Below are positions 1 to 10,140 of a DNA stretch of 64,000 nucleotides, in pieces. A model generated the notes under the pieces. It had not been told where the DNA came from, did no database searches, and saw only the letters and a program-made list of their open reading frames with translations. The stretch's first letter is position 1. The number at the start of each line of letters is the position of its first letter. Position numbers and translations under genes: made by a program. The stretch lies in assembly GCA_030247855.1 (NCBI GenBank), contig JAPDRN010000002.1, forward strand, positions 310,001-374,000, in the 5' to 3' direction. The DNA comes from Knufia peltigerae. Lineage: Eukaryota; Ascomycota; Eurotiomycetes; Chaetothyriales; Trichomeriaceae.

Positions 1-727
1 GACAGTCGCAGAAGTGATATGGACGATCAACACGATCAAAAGGCGTACCTAGGCATCCTAGAGTAGAGTCAATGCAGCGTATTTCCATGAAATCATTCTA
101 GTAGTTCGTCATTGTAGTCATGGATTTGTCCTTTAGCACTCATTCAACATGCATAGACTAAAAGGTAGTTCTGGGTCACTTAGAATACGATTTGATTGAT
201 GCCCAACGGTTGAGCGTGGATGTTGTATTTGTTTTTATTTGCTAAAAAAAGAACAAAAAATCTGGCGGCCTTGCAGTTCGAACCCAGATCACACTCTAAC
301 CATCGCCTCCCAGTGCCTCCTTGAACAAGGGTGAAAAAGCAAAAAGAAAAAAAACAATTGCTCGCAGTCGAGCATTTGCGAAATATGATGTCCAAAGATT
401 GATAAATGGAGCATGTTGGGCGTAGCCACGGCCATCTCTGGTAAAAGGCAAGAAATGGATTCTGCAATAGCTCGTCCCGCTCCAACTCACTTTTTGAGTG
501 GTATTAAAATATATTCTGGAATTTTTTCCTTCGGACACGTGATGAACAAATTCTCCACAGTCTGAACCATCCCCCCCCCCGCATTCGTCATTGCTCTTGG
601 GCTGATCAACCAAGACCCTCGTTACTTTCCTTACCTCCACAAGATACGGAGCTCGCACTCATACAGTGTTGACTTTTGCTACGCTCACATTCTTCCGCAC
701 ATCGTACGACTTCTGCCTCTTCCCCAA
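1..727. other. Intergenic region upstream of HNT1, no gene seen
   Basis: No reading frame here resembles a known protein. The stretch has a run of ten C at 571-580 and an A-rich stretch near 245-260. A B-box-like word (GTTCGAAC) lies near 276, but it does not fold into a tRNA T-arm. The 3' part should carry the HNT1 promoter and 5' leader. Confidence 0.6.
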
Positions 728-1353
728 ATGAGCAAAATGGCCGCTTGTATTTTTTGCAAGATAGTCAAGGGTATGTATACGCGGTCCATCGAAGGAAACG
801 ACGCTCCAATATCTTTCTGTAACAAGACTAACCGCCGTTATTGTCTGGTAAACAACAGGTGATATCCCTTCGTTCAAACTCTTCGAATCAGACAAGGTCC
901 TGGCATTTTTGGACATTCAACCACTGAGCAAGGGACATGCTGTATGAAGCCTACCTACCCTATGCTCCTCTCGAGGGCCCTGTGTGGGCGCCAAATAAAA
1001 AAAAGAGAAAACAAACACAGAAGTAACATCCTGGGTGAACTGGCATACTGACAGCAATTTCCCTCCAGCTCGTCATCCCTAAGCACCACGGCGCGAAATT
1101 GGTCGACATCCCGGACGACTCCCTCACCGAACTCCTCCCCGTGGTGAAGAAGTTGGCGGTCGCCAGCGGGGCCGAAAACTACAACGTCTTACAAAACAAC
1201 GGCCGGTTGGCTCACCAAGAGGTCGACCACGTCCATTTCCATATGATCCCCAAACCCAACGAGACCGAGGGTCTGGGGATCGGTTGGCCGGCCACGGCCA
1301 CGGACATGGAGGCGTTGAAGAAGCTGCACGCCGATCTCAAGGCGAAGATGTAA
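728..1353 (+). CDS. HNT1: HIT-family nucleotide hydrolase (Hnt1/HINT-like)
   Basis: This gene encodes a 136-residue histidine-triad protein. Hnt1/HINT enzymes hydrolyse adenosine 5'-phosphoramidates and related AMP-lysine adducts. Three exons are inferred: 728-770, 859-941 and 1069-1353. The introns begin GTATGT and GTATGA, and a CTGAC branch site precedes the second acceptor. The triad HVHFHMI lies at residues 96-102, with His96, His98 and His100, and a CxxC pair (Cys7, Cys10) sits at the N-terminus as in zinc-binding HINT proteins. Motif order and length match the family. An in-frame ATG at 737 could be used instead of 728. The gene converges on the Sec14-like gene across an 844 bp gap. Confidence 0.93.
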
Positions 1354-2197
1354 AAAAAAAGAACAGAAGCAGTGACAAGAAGAACAACGGCGACAAAGTC
1401 ATGATGATCAGGTACCTACTTGATCAGTGATACTGTACATACCGTGGCCATCAAGAAAAAGATAGACTCTTGCCATGCATATATACAATCATTTGCACAA
1501 CCCAACCTTGTTCCCGTAACAACTTGTGCACTGTCAGGAGATTCCCAGGAGAAGAAAGGGACTTGGTTACGATCTATCTAATCCACACAGAATAGCACCG
1601 AGGCTTTCGGATCGTTCAGCCCTTGTGACTGCGTACGGCCTAGTAGCAGCCCGACAGGTGAAATCACAACATGAATACGGGGGTCCGGTCTACACATGTG
1701 GAACTAGGAGGGAGACGTACGAGCCAGATCGAAGCTCTTGATGGTTGACATGATATAAGCTCATGGTTGGCCATGAGGGTTTCATCTCAGACATCTACAG
1801 CGATATTCATTCTCTGTTTCTTTGATATGTGGAATCTTGACTGCACTATTCCACATCATATTGACATGCTTCTCCAAAAAGAATTATATGGGAGATGGAA
1901 TGCCCCAAAGCAGCCATCCTATTTGTCTTGCAGATCACTGCAGGCACATCGAGGTTAGAGAATAAGGTGCAGCCGAGCTCATATATGTGAGATGTGGCAG
2001 AGATGTCTGTTCCTTGGCTGTGGTCCGGAGTGCCGAGATAAACACCCACAAGCGGCGTCTTGATGTCCTCGGGATGATATCTGGAGGTCTTGTTCGAGTC
2101 TCTCGAAAGTCCCTCTTTGATCCCTGTAATATTGACACTGCGGCACATACCGCAAACAGTACGAAACAGGCCGAGAGACAGGTGGACATACCTATCT
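1354..2197. other. Convergent intergenic region, nothing recognised
   Basis: This 844 bp stretch lies between the 3' ends of HNT1 and the Sec14-like gene. The open frames in it are short, overlap on both strands and show no family signature. It probably holds the two 3' UTRs. Confidence 0.5.
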
Positions 2198-4046
2198 TCA
2201 GTCCACATCGTCTTCGTTGGTTTCGATTGCAGGTGCCTCTGAGGTTGGGGCCAGGTTTTGATTCTCGCCTTTTCCAGGTGGCGGCGGATAAAAGTTGATC
2301 TGGCCATCGGGGGAGATCATTCCCGTACGGTCATAATAGGTCCTGGCGCGAACATACTTGTCCAGTTGCCAATAGTTCTCGTTCAATTTCTTCGCCAGCA
2401 CATCCCTCTCTTGCTTGATTTTATCAGAATCGCCACTTGCACCACTGGCGATCCAGTCAAATGTTTTCTTCTGGTACTCCTGAACTTCGACCTCCCTTTT
2501 CTCTTGTAATTCTTTCCGGGGAGCTTCTTCTTTCATCGCGTCATTCTCGCCAGGGACTGGCTCCACGTACTTGTATTCCCAATCCTCATCTCCGTCGAGC
2601 TCCTTGATGATCCGAGACTTGGGAATGAACTTTTCTAGATCCGACACATCAGAAGTAAAATGGACTTTCCCCGCTACTACCGGATCAAGCCATCCTCGTA
2701 TTATTTTCCAAATCCCCTGAAATAGCCAAGGTGCCTTGTGTACCAGTACCGCCCCAAGTGACTCGGGGTAGTTTGCCTCGAAAATCTTGATCATGAACTT
2801 AACCGGGGTATAATCCATATTCGCCATGGTGAAATTGCTCATATCGAAAAGAATGCACTGAGAAAGAGTAAGCACATTCCAACCCCGAGCAATGAAGAGC
2901 GACACTTACAGCAGTTTCCACCGGCGGTCGTAAAGCCAGTCTAGCAGTTTCAATCACATAAACCGTATATCGTTCTAAAGCTCTTTCAGTTTGCTCTCCA
3001 CCTCTATGCAGCCTAACGCGAACAAAACATATTGGTCGACCTTCTTTGTCTGTTCCGTGAAGAAAGCTCTTCCCCAACCGTAGCTGAGTGAGAAAATCAA
3101 CGCCCTCCCGTTTGACGGCGGGATCGCTAGACGATGAGTCCTCGAGGGCTCCTCCCTCCCCACGCAACACCACATCATCATCGACATGCTGTTCCTGACT
3201 TCTCCATCGCATTGTAGAAATCAACATCACCAAAGCCTTATCGACATCCCATTTTCTCGCCCGGAGAAACCGTAACAACAGGGCGTCCGGATGGTCTGCT
3301 TTTACCATGCTCCAAAAGGTCGCGCGTAATAGTTCGGGATCTTGAGTGGCCAGGATCTCGTGGAAATCTTTCACCTGGCCGTACTTGTCGTCATCGGCGT
3401 GATCTCTGTTCGGTGTCGCTGAACCGTTGCTCGAGTCTTTCTTGTCACCATGTCTCTTGAAGACACCAAGTCGTTTCTTACTCTTCTTCTTGTCTTTGCC
3501 ATCTGCTTCTGTCGCACTTGGCTCTAGTTCGGTCCCAGGTGTATCTGTACCAGCGAGCTGGTGGGGCTCCTCGACTCCAAATACTTTCAGCGTTGCAGCC
3601 CACAACTCCCGCAGTTTAGTTTCTTGTTCTGGCGTCAGATTGCCGTGATGCCCTGGGGGAATAGGCATATCTGTGTAGAAAGGGTCGAATTCGTCTCCGG
3701 CGGGCTTGTCTAAACGGCGAGGTGGAACGTCACCGTTACCAGGGTCGCGTGCCGAGTTTTGAGTATTGCGCACAAAGTAATCAAGAGCTATGCCACCGCT
3801 GAAGATGAGGCCGAAGAGGAGCAGGTAAGAAGACGGGGCAGAGGCGAGAAGAGGTCGTGTGGAAGGCTCGCGATTGTGGGGGGTCCTACGTTGACACCAA
3901 GAGGCTTGCTGAGAGGTTGAAGACTTAGTATTGCGCTGAGGGCCAGGTGTATATAGTCTGGTTCGTTGAGCGCCCGTTCGCAAGGGCTGTAAGGAAGAGA
4001 AAAGAGCTGGCCGGACAGACAGAGGCCGACAGACGCAGCGTCGCAT
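2198..4046 (-). CDS. CRAL-TRIO (Sec14-like) lipid-transfer protein with N-terminal presequence and membrane segment
   Basis: Two exons are inferred on the minus strand, 4046-2910 and 2857-2198, separated by a 52 bp GTAAGT...CAG intron; the product is 598 residues. The CRAL-TRIO N-lobe motif LLRFLRARKWDVDKAL precedes the lipid-binding lobe, and the core motif DMSNFTMANMDYTPVKF spans the exon junction. Sec14-family proteins exchange phosphatidylinositol and other lipids between membranes. The first 59 residues are rich in Arg and Ser with no acidic residue, and a hydrophobic segment follows at about 72-91. This suggests a mitochondrial or other membrane-anchored form, which is unlike soluble Sec14. 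An acidic/lysine-rich linker separates the membrane segment from the lipid domain. The closest yeast relatives by layout would be Csr1/Sfh proteins. The family is clear; the location is inference. Confidence 0.9.
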
Positions 4047-5000
4047 ATAGAAGGCCTACGTGATGAGCTGGAAAAAAGATCACTGTATCCGTCTGGGGGA
4101 TATCGATGAGGTATTGGGGCGTCGCCTAAAGCCGAAGCACCCGTGGATAACTCAGCAAGGGCGAAAATAATGCGCCTCGAGGGACGATGTCGATCCACAG
4201 AAAAAAGGCACGGAAGGACTGATTGCCGGCCCCAGGTTGCGGTTCGGTCGAAGTTTTCAGGCTCAATAAGCAGCCAATTCGATCATCATCTCACTTGGCG
4301 TCCAGGGAAGAGGGGCGCAAAAGGTGGCTGTATGGAGTACTTGTCGAGCAGTCACATCCTCGGTGTAAAGAGCGGCATTCTCATGACTTGATCATACTCA
4401 GAGACTGTCGGAGGCATATTTCGATAGGGCAAAAGTGAAGTCCACAGTGCGATAAGTGTTGGACAAATCTCTAGGAGAAAAGATACAGAATACCTGAAAT
4501 ATGGACATACAGACATACATGAACTCTGGAGACTCTTATATCTATCTCTAGGCGGCATCGTAGCTAATAACTCAGCCTCGTCCCCGAGCCGTAGGAGCCT
4601 GACAAGGCTGCCTGCCTTATTAAAAGTTGTTCCAATCAGAATTCCCTGCGCCTGCCGCCTAGAAAAATGCCTGTCTGACCATTGTTGGACTTTTGAAGGT
4701 CCTCGTCCTCTTCATTGTTCGTATCACGATCAAATCCCTCGGAATTGGAATATCGACATCTCGTACGGAGTGCAGTCTGATGGTACACAGAAACTCAACC
4801 TTTCTGTTTCAAACTCGCCTCGACTCCTCTGCCTCAATCGGCTCCATTTCTCATATCTCTTGTTTGTCAGGCTTCTCAGACAGATGCGGCTGTTGAATCG
4901 ATTGTCCTCCCCACGTCAATGACAACGAGCGCTGTTGCTCATCCCCAAACCACAACGTTCATTCCCGACACCATTTACATTCATTAAACAATCTTACAAA
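4047..5000. other. Divergent promoter region, Sec14-like gene / HAD gene
   Basis: This 954 bp region separates two divergently transcribed genes. Small open frames occur on both strands but none is convincing. It contains one near-match (TACGGAGTG, 4764-4772) to the 9-mer that recurs in other gaps of this window. Confidence 0.5.
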
Positions 5001-6710
5001 ATGAAAGCCTCCTACTCTACCAACGCTTTAAAGCGGTGGTCTTGCAAGAGTCGCGATATTCCCACGGTTGCCCAAGTCAAAGCAGTTCATGTCTACGACT
5101 TCGATAATACTCTATTCTCTAGTCCTCTCCCAAACCCTCAAATATGGGCAAGTCCTGCAATAGGAATGCTACAAGCTTACGAGACTCTGGCATACGGAGG
5201 ATGGTGGCACGATTCGTCCATTTTGGAAGCAACTGGAGATGGCCTAGAAAAGGAAGAAACCAGAGCATGGGAAGGCTGGTGGAACGAGGCTGTTGTTCAG
5301 CTTGTTAAACTAAGCACACAGTCAAAGGATGTAGCGACAATTCTGCTCACAGGAAGAAACGAAACCAATTTCGCCGATCTGGTCAATAGAATCTGTGATG
5401 CTAAAAACCTCCATTTCGACATGGTAGTGTTGAAGCCCGAGGTTGGCCCTGCTGGTCAAAGATTTGAAAGCACAATGAGCTTCAAGCAGGAATTCCTTCG
5501 AGAGCTAGTCTTCACTTACAACAACGCGGAGGAAATCAAGATTTACGAGGATCGCCCGAAGCACGCCAAAGGATTTAGAGAGTATTTTGAACGACTGAAC
5601 AAATCTCTGCTTTCCCATCCCGCCGATCAACCACCACCCCTGCGGAAGCCCATCATCGCCGATGTCGTCCACGTCTGTGAATTGAAATCGACTCTGAATC
5701 CGGAAACTGAAATCAACGTCGTCCAGAGAGCCATAGACCGCCACAATCATGCCGTTACCAACGGGGGACCAAACCCAACCAGGAGTGTGCGGAAACACTT
5801 GACAATCACCGAGCAATTCTCCTATTTTGGCTACCTCATCAATCAGACAGACTCTGCTCGTTTGATCACTCTCATCACGGGGCTTCCCACAGCTCTCATT
5901 GACTCTGGAGAGGTTCGCCTACTGGCCTCAAGCATTCTAATTGCCCCCTATGTGCCACAAAGGAGCCTTGTCAAGAAAGTCGGTGGCCGGGGCAAAAAGG
6001 TAACGTGGCAGGTGACCGGTTTCACAAAATACGAGGATCGCATCTGGGCGGCACGAGTTGCTCCGGTATCAGAAACCCAGATTATCACGCAGGACCCTAT
6101 ACCACTAGTAGTCCTTGCAATTCGTAAAGGTTCAAGGCAAATTGATGCAGCAAAAATCCAGCAATGGGAATCTGTTGCACCAGAGAAAGCGTTCATGTTC
6201 GAGACTACTGTTGGAGACAAGGTTATGCTGAAGATAGAAGACGACTTTGTACGTAGCAAAGGAGGACGGAGGCACGAGAACAACGATGGCGGCCACAAAC
6301 GCAAGCATGTCAACGATGCTGACTCCGACTATGCGCCTCAAAACAGCTATTCACGAAATGGTGCGGTGGATCGAGAGGATGGGTCTTGGGCTGGGGAAAA
6401 GCGTCCAGCCAGAGGTGGCAGATTCGCCCAACGCAATGCAGCCAGTAAGGCTAACTTCAACAACCGCAACAATCCAAACACTCCGGGCAGCAAGCACAAC
6501 ACGCAAGAAGCCAGCTCTGGTGGAAGACAACGTGGTCCAGGACCTGCTGCCGGGAGTGGAATCCGAGGAAGGAACGCGGGTGGCGCGCATTCGGGTGGCG
6601 GCGGCAGAGGTCCTCCTGCATACAAGAGTCTCGATGATTATGGCCCGGGCAATTTTGATGGTGCGAACGACCCCAAGGTTGGAACGGCAGAGATGGTGAT
6701 GAACTACTAA
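5001..6710 (+). CDS. HAD-superfamily 'Swiss army knife' RNA-repair-like protein with RGG tail
   Basis: This uninterrupted frame encodes 569 residues from the ATG at 5001; an upstream in-frame ATG at 4935 would add 22 residues. The HAD motif I VYDFDNTLF places the catalytic aspartates at residues 33 and 35. Motif II lies in LLTGRNETNF, and an acidic motif IV candidate lies in YEDRPKHAKGF. This arrangement matches the fungal HAD family annotated as 'Swiss army knife RNA repair-like', named for bacterial homologues fused to RNA ligase and kinase modules. The last 130 or so residues are low-complexity and rich in Arg, Gly and Asn, with several RGG/RG sites typical of RNA-binding tails. Activity on RNA is suggested by family and tail, not shown. 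Confidence 0.85.
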   Translation: MKASYSTNALKRWSCKSRDIPTVAQVKAVHVYDFDNTLFSSPLPNPQIWASPAIGMLQAYETLAYGGWWHDSSILEATGDGLEKEETRAWEGWWNEAVVQLVKLSTQSKDVATILLTGRNETNFADLVNRICDAKNLHFDMVVLKPEVGPAGQRFESTMSFKQEFLRELVFTYNNAEEIKIYEDRPKHAKGFREYFERLNKSLLSHPADQPPPLRKPIIADVVHVCELKSTLNPETEINVVQRAIDRHNHAVTNGGPNPTRSVRKHLTITEQFSYFGYLINQTDSARLITLITGLPTALIDSGEVRLLASSILIAPYVPQRSLVKKVGGRGKKVTWQVTGFTKYEDRIWAARVAPVSETQIITQDPIPLVVLAIRKGSRQIDAAKIQQWESVAPEKAFMFETTVGDKVMLKIEDDFVRSKGGRRHENNDGGHKRKHVNDADSDYAPQNSYSRNGAVDREDGSWAGEKRPARGGRFAQRNAASKANFNNRNNPNTPGSKHNTQEASSGGRQRGPGPAAGSGIRGRNAGGAHSGGGGRGPPAYKSLDDYGPGNFDGANDPKVGTAEMVMNY

Positions 6711-7249
6711 ATACTGTTGCGTCATGGATGTTGGCCGTTTCATTATCAAGAGAGCAAGCGGTTCGAAGGGTATCTAGTTCTTCTATGTCGTTTGACGGGA
6801 TGATGCATCATGTTGGGCTTTTGCAATGATACCATGTATGACTATTGAGCCATGGAGTCTGGCGTGGGTACCTACCAATTTCTGTAATATCGGTCTAGGG
6901 TTTCAAGTATTATTTTGGAAATGAAACGATGTTGAACAAATAATTCTACTGGTCTATATCTCGACATGGCCACTTTGACAGCCATACATTTGGTAAGGAT
7001 CGACTTGGGGGGGGGGGTTCAACAGAGATACATAAACGGCATTGTATGCCAATGAATCCAAGGCTAGCGGCTAGAACACACATGCGACTCCGACAAGATT
7101 CCCAAGGGCACCGTCCGTGATGGTATTTGGGCCAGAAAAAAAGAAAGAGAAAAATCCTTCCAAAAGCAAAACAAGTCGCTCTCGACAAGGCGACACACAT
7201 GGGCAATATTTGCTTTCTCAAAACAGAGCGGGGGGCTTTCAATCCATTG
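6711..7249. other. Convergent intergenic region
   Basis: This gap between the HAD gene and the DUF3431 gene is 539 bp. It contains an 11-base G run at 7007-7017 and no plausible gene. Confidence 0.5.
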
Positions 7250-8392
7250 TTAGAAGCCATCTCCCTCGTGCCACGGGCGCCCACACTCTGCGGCCCTCAG
7301 GGCCGGGTCGAAGCCTCTCCGGAGGGCGTCTTCGCGTAGGCGGTCGAGCAACTCGGTCTTTCGCTTGACCTTGGCCGCGAGGCGTTTGTACTTTTCGCCT
7401 CCTCTGACCCCCGAATCCCACAAGGATGCCAACTTCTCGTCGAGTCTTTCACGCTGTTTGAGAATGGCCAGCCAGTTCTGCAGACCGGCCTCGCCCTCGA
7501 AGCAAATGCCGTAGCCGTCGCAGTAGCACCGGTGCTGGGAAGGGCAAAACTCGAAATTCCCCGTGAAAATGTACTGCCATGAGTACTCCATCAGTCGACC
7601 CGACGTCTTGTCGTCCAGGCCGGTCGACAGCAACCAGTCGCGGTAGCGGACGTAGTCGGCGCGAGGGCGCTGGCGGATTCGCTCGCCGGACACGGCGAAC
7701 TGGGCGCAACAAGGCTGCGAGATGGCGTGCGGGACCGGAACGTCGGCGCCGTGCAACTCGCGAAAGAGTTTGGTGGTCAGGGCGGGTTCCTCGGGTTTGT
7801 GTTTGAGGTCGTGCCTCCACCGGGGTCGGTCGACGTGCAGCCAGTCCGGGCAGCCCGGGTCGAGGTGGCATCGAGTGTTGAAGTAGCCCTGGCGAACGAC
7901 GTGGGGGCTGCTGAGGAGCTTGAGGGTCTTGGAAGTGTCGATGTCGAGGAGGATGTTGTTGTGCCAAGCCACCTTGTGAGGGTGGAAGAAGAGCACGACG
8001 TCCGGCAACGAGTCGTAATGGTCGATGATGTACGTCAAATAGACCATGGCCTCGTGGCCCTTGTTGGCCGGCAGACCGCCCGAGGTGTCGTCGTCGACCA
8101 AGTAAAACTTTGTACGCAGTCCCGGGACGTCTCGAGACACCCAACTCACGTCCTCGTTTCGTAGGTGACCCATGACCAACACCCGGGTGTAGTTTTGTTG
8201 TCCTGCGGGTTCGGGGGTGCCCGGCGAAAACATCGCCGGGTTGTAAAGGGCCAGAGGGTCCTTTTGACCGTATATATATCTGGGTTTGACAGAAAGACTG
8301 GCCAACAAATAAATCAAGGTGACCAGGCCAAGGGTTACGGATAAAAGGGTGCTTTTCCTCCACCAAAGCAGCATCCTAATTGTACGACGCAT
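7250..8392 (-). CDS. DUF3431-family single-pass membrane protein
   Basis: The single exon encodes 380 residues from an ATG at 8392. A hydrophobic segment at about residues 14-36 follows a basic N-terminus, as in type II Golgi or ER proteins. The lumenal part carries signatures of DUF3431: FYLVDDD, then NKGHEAMVYLTYIIDHYDSL, then VVLFFHPHK with a nearby WHNN. DUF3431 proteins are common in Pezizomycotina and often lie beside glycosyltransferases; their reaction is not established. The DDD and repeated His motifs are compatible with a metal-dependent sugar-nucleotide enzyme, which is my inference. GC content is clearly higher than in the flanking DNA, so long shadow frames appear on both strands. 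Confidence 0.88.
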   Translation of the reverse strand: MRRTIRMLLWWRKSTLLSVTLGLVTLIYLLASLSVKPRYIYGQKDPLALYNPAMFSPGTPEPAGQQNYTRVLVMGHLRNEDVSWVSRDVPGLRTKFYLVDDDTSGGLPANKGHEAMVYLTYIIDHYDSLPDVVLFFHPHKVAWHNNILLDIDTSKTLKLLSSPHVVRQGYFNTRCHLDPGCPDWLHVDRPRWRHDLKHKPEEPALTTKLFRELHGADVPVPHAISQPCCAQFAVSGERIRQRPRADYVRYRDWLLSTGLDDKTSGRLMEYSWQYIFTGNFEFCPSQHRCYCDGYGICFEGEAGLQNWLAILKQRERLDEKLASLWDSGVRGGEKYKRLAAKVKRKTELLDRLREDALRRGFDPALRAAECGRPWHEGDGF

Positions 8393-9099
8393 CTCCTTTC
8401 AATCATTGGCGATGCAAACGGCGTTTGGGCGGCTAAGTGCTTGGTTGTACCAAAGTACTTCGCGACGTAAAATGGTGTTTCTTTCTGTTCAAGGGAGCAT
8501 CTTGAGATGTTTTCGTGTCTCCCAAGAGAACACCAATATAAGGCTGGTTGAGTTATCCAAAAATCGTCTTCAGGAGTATAGAGTATCCAAACAATAATGG
8601 GAAACCTTCCTCGACATGTTCAAAGACAAGTCGTAAGGTAAAAATAGGGATGGAGTTGTAGTCGTTAAAAAAAAGGGTTACGTGAAGCATGCCAAAAGAC
8701 TTGGGGCCAAAACATTCATACAAACACCCCTTAAAACAACACGTTCGGTATCAACTATACCGAGATGGATACCATATACCTGAACTACCCATGTTCAGTC
8801 TGTTTATTGTCCTGGAATCCATATACTTGTCTCCAAATACTCGAGCGCATTGTTTCAGTCAAGGGTGCTTTACTCGGTGATGTATAATGCTCACCAATGG
8901 AACAACGCCGATTATGTACCTATTAATTCAAATGTCCTTTTTTCCATAAAATGTCTAGTCGTGGTACATTCTATACATGAGTCTATACATGAGAGTCTGT
9001 TATACAGAGAGGAGATAGTGCGCCATCGCCGGTCGTAGAGCAGAAGGTGTAATAGTTGTGCATATCCATCAAACCTCGCTCAAAGCCTGTGTCTTTCAT
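8393..9099. other. Intergenic region between DUF3431 and ERV1
   Basis: This 707 bp AT-rich stretch lies upstream of the DUF3431 gene and downstream of ERV1. No frame with family features was found. Confidence 0.5.
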
Positions 9100-9716
9100 T
9101 CAATCACATCGGCCATCGTCCCAGCCGTCTTTCCACCTCTGCTTCCACAAGTTGCAGTTGAACTCGGGCTTTCCCAGCTTGACATTGACGACATTATGGG
9201 CCTGGCACATCCATTGGCCAAGTTCCTCTTGCCCTTTGACCTTTGGTTCGTTGCCTGGTTTGGCCATCCACGCTCGAAAATCATCGGCGCAGACCCAGCA
9301 GGGATATAGTTTTGAAAATGTGGATATAAATTGCTTCGTGATCGACTGCGTCTCCGGAGGGGCGTTTTCAGGGTACGTAGCTGCTATGCTGTGGAGGAGT
9401 GTCCAGGTAGACCGACCGAGTTCCTCGACGTCGGGCGGACAATCCGACGCTGGCGTGGTGATTGGGACTACCGGCTTGGTGGTTTTGCCGGTCGAGGATT
9501 TCATCATCGCCATCCATGCGGCGGACGACGTGCAGGTTCGACATCTAACAGTCTTGTCAGTAATAGACTCAATGGCTTCGCGACTTGGAATGTGACCCAC
9601 GGTTTCCCGTCTTTGTCCAGGACGACGCCTGGAGGAGGCTGTTTAGGTGGCGCATCGTGTCTCGTCACAGTATCGTCTCTCGAGCTAGATACCAGGCCCG
9701 AGGACGGGAAAGACAT
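9100..9716 (-). CDS. ERV1: Mitochondrial FAD-linked sulfhydryl oxidase Erv1
   Basis: Two exons are inferred, 9716-9601 and 9544-9100, giving 186 residues. The 56 bp intron has a GTGGGT donor, a TTACTGACA branch site and a TTAG acceptor. Erv1 re-oxidises Mia40 in the intermembrane space and passes electrons to cytochrome c. All three cysteine pairs of the family are visible: the shuttle pair CRTC at 40-43, the FAD-proximal active site CWVC at 121-124 preceded by YP, and the structural pair Cys152/Cys169 in a C-x16-C arrangement. The FAD-binding segment WTLLHSIAATYP is also present. The first codon is the ATG at 9716; upstream in-frame codons have no ATG. It is divergent from the HIRIP3-like gene across 424 bp. 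Confidence 0.95.
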
Positions 9717-10140
9717 TTGCTCACCTCCTCCGCTCAACCGAACCTCTTGACGATGCTTTCTGCGCTGGTCTCAACACCCAAGATGCCTACAGAAGAATCA
9801 AACAAGTTGGCTGCGCAATCCGTAAGAAAAAGGCACCGATTTGTCAAAGCCCGATAAGTCCGATGCACGATGCAGCCTCGCTTGGGTTTCTCTTTCCAGA
9901 CGATCCGATCCGATTGTTATTGTATTTGCGGGGACTCCATCATGTCGCCTGCGAAAATGACGACTCACTCGTATTTACTGGTATTGTGCTACTGTTACTC
10001 GTACGGAGGATGGACACTCCATATTTTTGAATAGGTCTCCGACGCGTCCTCCACTTGCAGATCACCCTTGCTCGAGTCGCAGGACAAAGGCTGCTCAATA
10101 TCTATACCGCGGTCGCATTGTTTTCTTGTTTACCAGCGCC
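9717..10140. promoter_or_regulatory. Shared divergent promoter, ERV1 / HIRIP3-like gene
   Basis: This 424 bp region separates the two start codons and must hold both promoters. I see no strong TATA box and no gene. Confidence 0.5.

Noticed and set aside
262..300. B-box-like GTTCGAAC suggesting a tRNA
   Set aside because: Neither strand forms a five-pair T stem around the loop, and no acceptor or anticodon arm fits.
7449..8366. 305-codon minus-strand frame overlapping the DUF3431 gene
   Set aside because: It is a shadow frame in GC-rich coding DNA. It starts without conserved features, and the other phase carries the DUF3431 motifs.
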